Shown: positions 10,401-16,400 of the stretch, piece after piece
How the letters are laid out: the number at the start of each line of letters is the position of its first letter
Position numbering within the stretch: position 1 is the stretch's first letter
From: Saccoglossus kowalevskii
Taxonomy: Eukaryota; Hemichordata; Enteropneusta; Harrimaniidae
Direction: 5' to 3'
NCBI RefSeq assembly: GCF_000003605.2
Contig: NW_003143793.1
Span: 450,225-469,599 of the forward strand
Length of the DNA stretch: 19,375 nt
Position numbers and translations under genes: made by a program
The notes under the pieces: generated by a model
What the model was told of the DNA's origin: nothing
Databases searched by the model: none
The model's input: the letters and a program-made list of their open reading frames with translations, nothing else

Positions 10401-13400
10401 TAATCTCTTAGTTTAAGGTAGAAGCTTACTCATATTTTTTGAGAAATTTTGTCATAAATCACATGACAGTGTTCATTGGTTTACTATGTAAAATCATGAA
10501 GCTATTGTCCCATGGCACCATAAAATAGCATTCTATTGTGTGTTACAGTGACGTATTTTGAGAAACTTGTACTAAATTTTTTCAAAAATAGCTATTTTTA
10601 GAACAATTCCATAGAGCGCAATGTTAAACAAAAATTGCATTTTTCAACACTTTTTAAAACCCAGATTTTTGAAAAAATTCAGGAAAACAAAAAGTAGGCC
10701 ATCATTAACAATATATTATTTTTTCAGCCTATGTCACCAGCCTACAATTTGAGATATGGCATAATATCTCTGCCATAGGAACCTATGGTAAAAGCACTAT
10801 AATACTGCCAAAATGGCCGCTATCCACTAAAATACAACCATGAGTTTCTCGTAAATTAACCTGGTGACCCCCATTTTTTTCAAAGTCAATATTCTTATAT
10901 TGCCTGGAAGTACAATATATTAAAAAATTAAGAAATTCCGGGTTTTTTGAAATCATGAGTAGGCATCTACCTTAATGTGTGTTCGCCGTATCCATCTTTG
11001 AGTGTCTTATACACCTTCATTATCATTGCGTTTCTCTCAAGTAACTTGATCAGAATCAATGTTTCCTTCTGTACTTATTTATGTATCTACATGTAATTGT
11101 TATCAGACCCAACTCAAAGAATGGATGTGCATGTTACATTGTACTGTCAAACAGTTCTTTCACTGGATCAACCACTTCTTCTCACACAGTGCATTTTAGC
11201 TTTTTCTTTCACAGCCATTTTTTTCTTCTTAAGGAAAGACAGTAGTGAATAATTCTATAAAGTGTTCAAAGATTCTTTTCCCCATCTAGGCTTCTGATAA
11301 AAACAAACAAACAAACAAACAAACACAAGACCAAAGTTTGAATATTGGATCAGCTTAAGTTTTAATTTTAAAGCTGGTGACCAAAAATTCGTTTTTGGGG
11401 AATATTAATTTGTTAACCTTTTGAGTTCCATCATTTTCCGACCAAAATTTAAATATTTTGCAAATTTTTTTTTTTTTTTTCTCTATTTATTTCATAGACC
11501 AGATGAACCTATTTTCTTGTTGATGTCAGGTTTTGACAAAATAACGAAATTGCGCATGTTTTATTGTGACAAAAATTTACATTGGGGTTAAATGTCAAAG
11601 GTCAAAGGTCAAAGACATGACAAATAGAAACTTTAGGTGTACTTCATTATTGTCTTTTCTTAAACTCTAAAGTGTTTAGAAACTGGCACTGTACTTGCAA
11701 TGCCTGCGATACAGCACTTGGATGTAATGTGTTAATATGCTAATTATTGCTCCTAAAAGACCCGCCTGGTCACCATGGTTACAACATCAGAATAGCCAGA
11801 GTCACAGTCAGTATGTTTAATTGAGTTAACATAACATGTGCATACTAATTTAGACTCATAAAGCAACGTTATCATAACTCTGATTGCCAGGAATTCGTAC
11901 AAATGATTTATGTGTCTGTCCCTAATCTACATCCACATCTAGTTCAGAATTCTGGACTCCTGTGACTATCATTTTGTTGATTTATTCAGTGCATCTTAAT
12001 GCATGCTCTCGAAATGTATCGTGACTTGGACCGCTGTCAACAAAAAACAGACACTATTATTCACAGCGCTTTAAGATTAGTATGCTACAGTTTGTTACCC
12101 ATATAGCCAAGCCAAGTATAATTAACTAATTCAAATAATCTATGAACATTTGATGAGATGCAAGAAAAAAGAAAATGTAGAGACAATCATAATATTTTTT
12201 GTTGAGAAGATTATAACATAAATGAAGTTGGATGTGAAGTTGTCTGTCTCTTTGTCTGCCTGTAGTTTGCTCTGTTCTTTGACTGCCAATCACTAATGTA
12301 TCTAACTTGTGTTCTTAGTGACTCTCTGTCAGTGCTGATCATCTGTATTTGATGTGTAAATATAGTCACCTGTGCACCGTGTGATCATCACATGAACATA
12401 GTATCTGGTCACATGTCCTGATTGAGCCAATGGCTGCTCTGTTCACAGTCTTCTCAATTCTATGTTGATTTTTCAGTCCCCCAAGCCACACGGTGAAGAT
12501 GGTTTCGGTGCACAGCATCCAGCCCTACCTCTTACAGATGTAAGTTTAAATTGTATTGTCTCCTTCCACGTATTATTCTTAAAGCGGGGGAGTCGTCACC
12601 TGCGCATGCGCCAGATGGCCGTAGCGTGTCATTGTTTACAAACAAGTGTCTACCATGAGCTTTTGTGTTTTTAGCGTGTGTTGTTATCGTCACTTGGGAC
12701 TCAATTCCCACGTGTGCGCAGGTGATGACCCTCCCACTTTAAGTTTAGCCTCCTGTTTAAATATCCCTAATTTATTTATAGCTACATGTATATCAGCTTT
12801 CTCATCAACTCACTGATGCCATGGCTCTAATCAAAATTAGTCTAGAGTACATGCACTTCTAGAGGTCTTTTATAGACTTTTATAAATATCGCATATGTAC
12901 GGTGATCGAATTTGATTTGAAATGCTGCCAACTTGAGCATTGTTGATCAAGTATTAACTGGAGAGTATTTTGTCTCTCTTGATTCTTGTGAAGTCATAGC
13001 AGAGTATGTGAGATTTGAGATAGATAAACCAGCCACCATGACTACATGTATAGGCCATTATTGTAGTGGACTAAAATGCATGGGGAAAAAATGTAAAAAT
13101 TCTATACTATAAAATTTTTAAATCTTTTTTTTTTTCGTTACTGGATAAATGCAATAGTTTGTGCGTGTGATTGCATGATCCGCGTTACACAAATGAAAGA
13201 TTTTATTTTACCCGTGCTGTTGATAAGGATCGTTCCTCTCTAGACATCAGAGGTCATACTTACATGGAAAGCGCATTAGATTTGATAGTAATCATTATGA
13301 AGTAAAAGTTATTTCACTTCTCTGTCTTATCTTTAGACCCCATCAGAACGACTTGCCCGAGCAGGTTACGTCATTCGTTCTGTTATCTTGACTCGATCCC

Positions 13401-16400
13401 CACACATGATTCGTGATCGTAAATACCACTTGCGTACTTACCGCCGATGTTTAGTCGGTTCAGAGATGGTCGATTGGCTTGTACAGCAGAGCTCATTTGT
13501 TCATTCACGGAATCAGGCAGTCGGCATGTGGCAGGCACTTTTGGAAGAAGGAGTCATAACACATGGTATGTACTCATCAGTATGCAGTAGTTTTCACTAA
13601 ATGTATTGAATGCCTCCAGCTAGGATATTTCACTTGGTTAAATTGTCATCTGATATCAGTCAGGAACATTACTACCGGTACATTGTCTACTTAAATACAT
13701 TGGGTGTTATGATTTAATAATATACTATATACACATAAATGGAAAGCAAACCAATAACAATTTAGTCAGTAAGTTAAATAGTATATTAAAAATAGTAGTC
13801 ATAAGCGTATGAGTGTTTTATTATGGTTTAAATATAATGTTTATGTTTTCTTTTGTAATGTTTGGTTTAATTTGGCTTATTTTATACCAAACTGGTATTA
13901 TCAAAACAAATATTCTCAAATGTACCGGTATAGTATACATATCCCAAACATTCAAAAATACAACATTCATTATTATGTCACTTATATTTCCATAACCATA
14001 TTTCATATTTCTGAATGGACAGTAATATATTTTATTTCTTTTATTATTGTATAATAAATTATGTAGATTTCTTTTTTTTTGGTGGTATTTATTAATCCAT
14101 TTTTATTAATTCCTAAAGTTATATTTATTACTAAATTTCATTATTTTCAGTATGCCATGAACATCAGTTTAAGGACAAATATTTATTCTATCGATTCCGA
14201 GAAGATGACCTTGGCATTGGAACAGTGCCTACAAATAACGAGAAAAAAGAATGCGAAGATGAGTTGCAAGATACGCTCGTTATGTTAGCACAAATCAGCC
14301 CTGATGCGATGATGAGAATGATTTTGAGAAAACCGTGAGTTCAGTTATATTGTCAATCATTATGAAGAAGGTTAACCATTATAAACTCAGAGGGGATGGG
14401 ACAAAAAAATTATGCAAATTATATATTTTGTGCTGCCAATGATAAGTATGGGATAGATTTTTTTGGTAGGATGTCAATAAGCGCTGTGATTTGCAAAAAC
14501 AAAACAAAGGAAATGTCAAATTCGCCTTTGAGGGAACATTTCTAGATATCAAAATAAAAACAAAAGAAGCATCATGTAGGGTAAGTTGGGGTTTTTCTGC
14601 ATTCTACTAAATTTAAAAGCTATGCACTGTGATAATCAGTTGTATTATACTAATGCTTGAATATGTATTTACATTTCTAAGGGATTGACAATCAGAAATG
14701 AGGGGGGGGGACTGTAATGTGTAAAGCCCAAAAAAGGGAAAAAAACTATATTTATTGAAAAAAAATCCCAACATGCGACTGCTTATCAAAACAAAAAAAA
14801 TACTCTCACCTCATACTGAAAATCAAATCTAGCTTGAGGAAAAGCAATTAATTTTCAACAGATTTTCTGCTATATTCTATAACTGAAATAATGACGTGTG
14901 GGTTCATTCAAGACATACATAATTAAGACTGACAAGATAGACATGTACAGACCCTTTTGACCCAATACTCAGATATCACTACAGAGTGCTCACCTGCACT
15001 TAATTTGATATACGCTGACAATTGCTTATAAAAATTGTTCATGACAGATTTTAATAATCTCAAGTTATAACTGGATTGACTTTCAGAAAACAAAACAAAG
15101 TAATTTATAAAATAGCTAGCTGAGGGCAGTGTTATCAATGCCTTAGTCCTGTATCATGACTAGATAGAGAACACAATCCCACAGAGAATATATTCACACC
15201 AGGAACTACAAAGACCTACAAATGTCTGCAAACATAGTTACCAGAATCCTAACATTAATTGGACCGAGATCATAAAAATTATATTTTGACACAGTATTAA
15301 ATTTACTGAAATGTTGATTTTGATAGTACTCACTTCCTATTTTAAGTGATAACAAATGAAAACTACTAGCTCAATTGCTTTGATACTTGGTATGTAGGTA
15401 CCTTGGGTGGACTTCTATCAGATTTGTTCAGTTTGTGAGGATATATTTTTGGTGAATATTTTTTTCATTTGTGGTAAAAAATGATTTTTTTTTACTTCAT
15501 CTTGAAAACTACCACTTCAATTACTTTAAATTTGAAACCTAGTATGTACCTTGGTACCTTGGGTGGACCTTTGTCTGATTTTTTTATTTCGTAAAGATAT
15601 ATTCTATTTTTAGCAAATTTTTTTGTCATTGATAACCAAAAATGTTATTGTTGACTTCTTCTTGAAAGAAGTCCAATTGCTTTGATACTTGACAAGAGCC
15701 TTGGATGAACCTCTATTAGATTAGTTCCTTCTCTGTTTTAGGGGAACACTCAAGGCTCTGCTGAAACAGCGAAGCTAATTTGATCATCAGCTCACTTGTT
15801 TTACCATAAGTGAAAATATAAAAAATGAATATTTTTGAAACAAAAATGTGAGGTAAAATTTAATCTTCCATGAGAAACATATTCTTTGGTGTTAGAAGAA
15901 AAAACAAACAAATTATTGTCTTTATCGCAATAGCAAAAATCAGGTGGTGCAGCTAATAGAATAATTACTGTAAACTACTTATATTTTAGGAAAGACGGAT
16001 CTTCAGAGTGTGATAAAATTATTCAGCCAACCAGTAGCAGTTCACAGCATGTTAAGCTTTCCACCATAGGTTTCCTCGTTTCCTCGTTTCATCACAAATT
16101 TATAAAATAATCCTGTTTATGTTTTCCTGTCTGCACTTTCCTCCAGAAGAGAACAATTTTTTGAGTAAAAACTGAAAATTGACTCCAATTGCTCCAAAAT
16201 TAGGGTTCACTTCCAGATATATTGATATATATATAAAAGTACCAAAAAATTTGGGCGGGAAAGTCTGATGGGGAATAGGTTAACCTAAAAATGTGGTATA
16301 TACACAAGCATGTGCTTCTGACAGAGCAAATACAATAAGTTTTTGTAGCTTATTTGTTGCCGAGATGATTGCTTATTATTTATTCCTGATTTTGGGTGTT

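Larger units (their letters stand above)
6466..12476 (+). other. RAPGEF4 intron b-c
   Basis: The largest intron here (6.0 kb) has a consensus GTAAGT donor and TTTTTCAG acceptor. It contains a 37-bp duplication (7530-7603), a palindrome and CTCF-like site (8064-8138), a family A MITE (8883-9083), a 61-bp minisatellite (9115-9722), a CA tract, a 555-bp TTAA-flanked element (10417-10971), an AAAC tract, and DR1-like and X-box-like sites (11599-11611 and 11769-11782). 8240-8500 is pyrimidine-rich. In 6500-7500, 9790-10400 and 11800-12470 I see nothing beyond AT-rich unique sequence. Confidence 0.85.

Noticed and set aside
13809-14054. Overlapping hydrophobic open frames in intron d-e, resembling membrane proteins
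   Set aside because: Three overlapping frames on both strands are all Ile/Phe/Tyr-rich, an effect of very AT-rich DNA, and lie between two secure exons.
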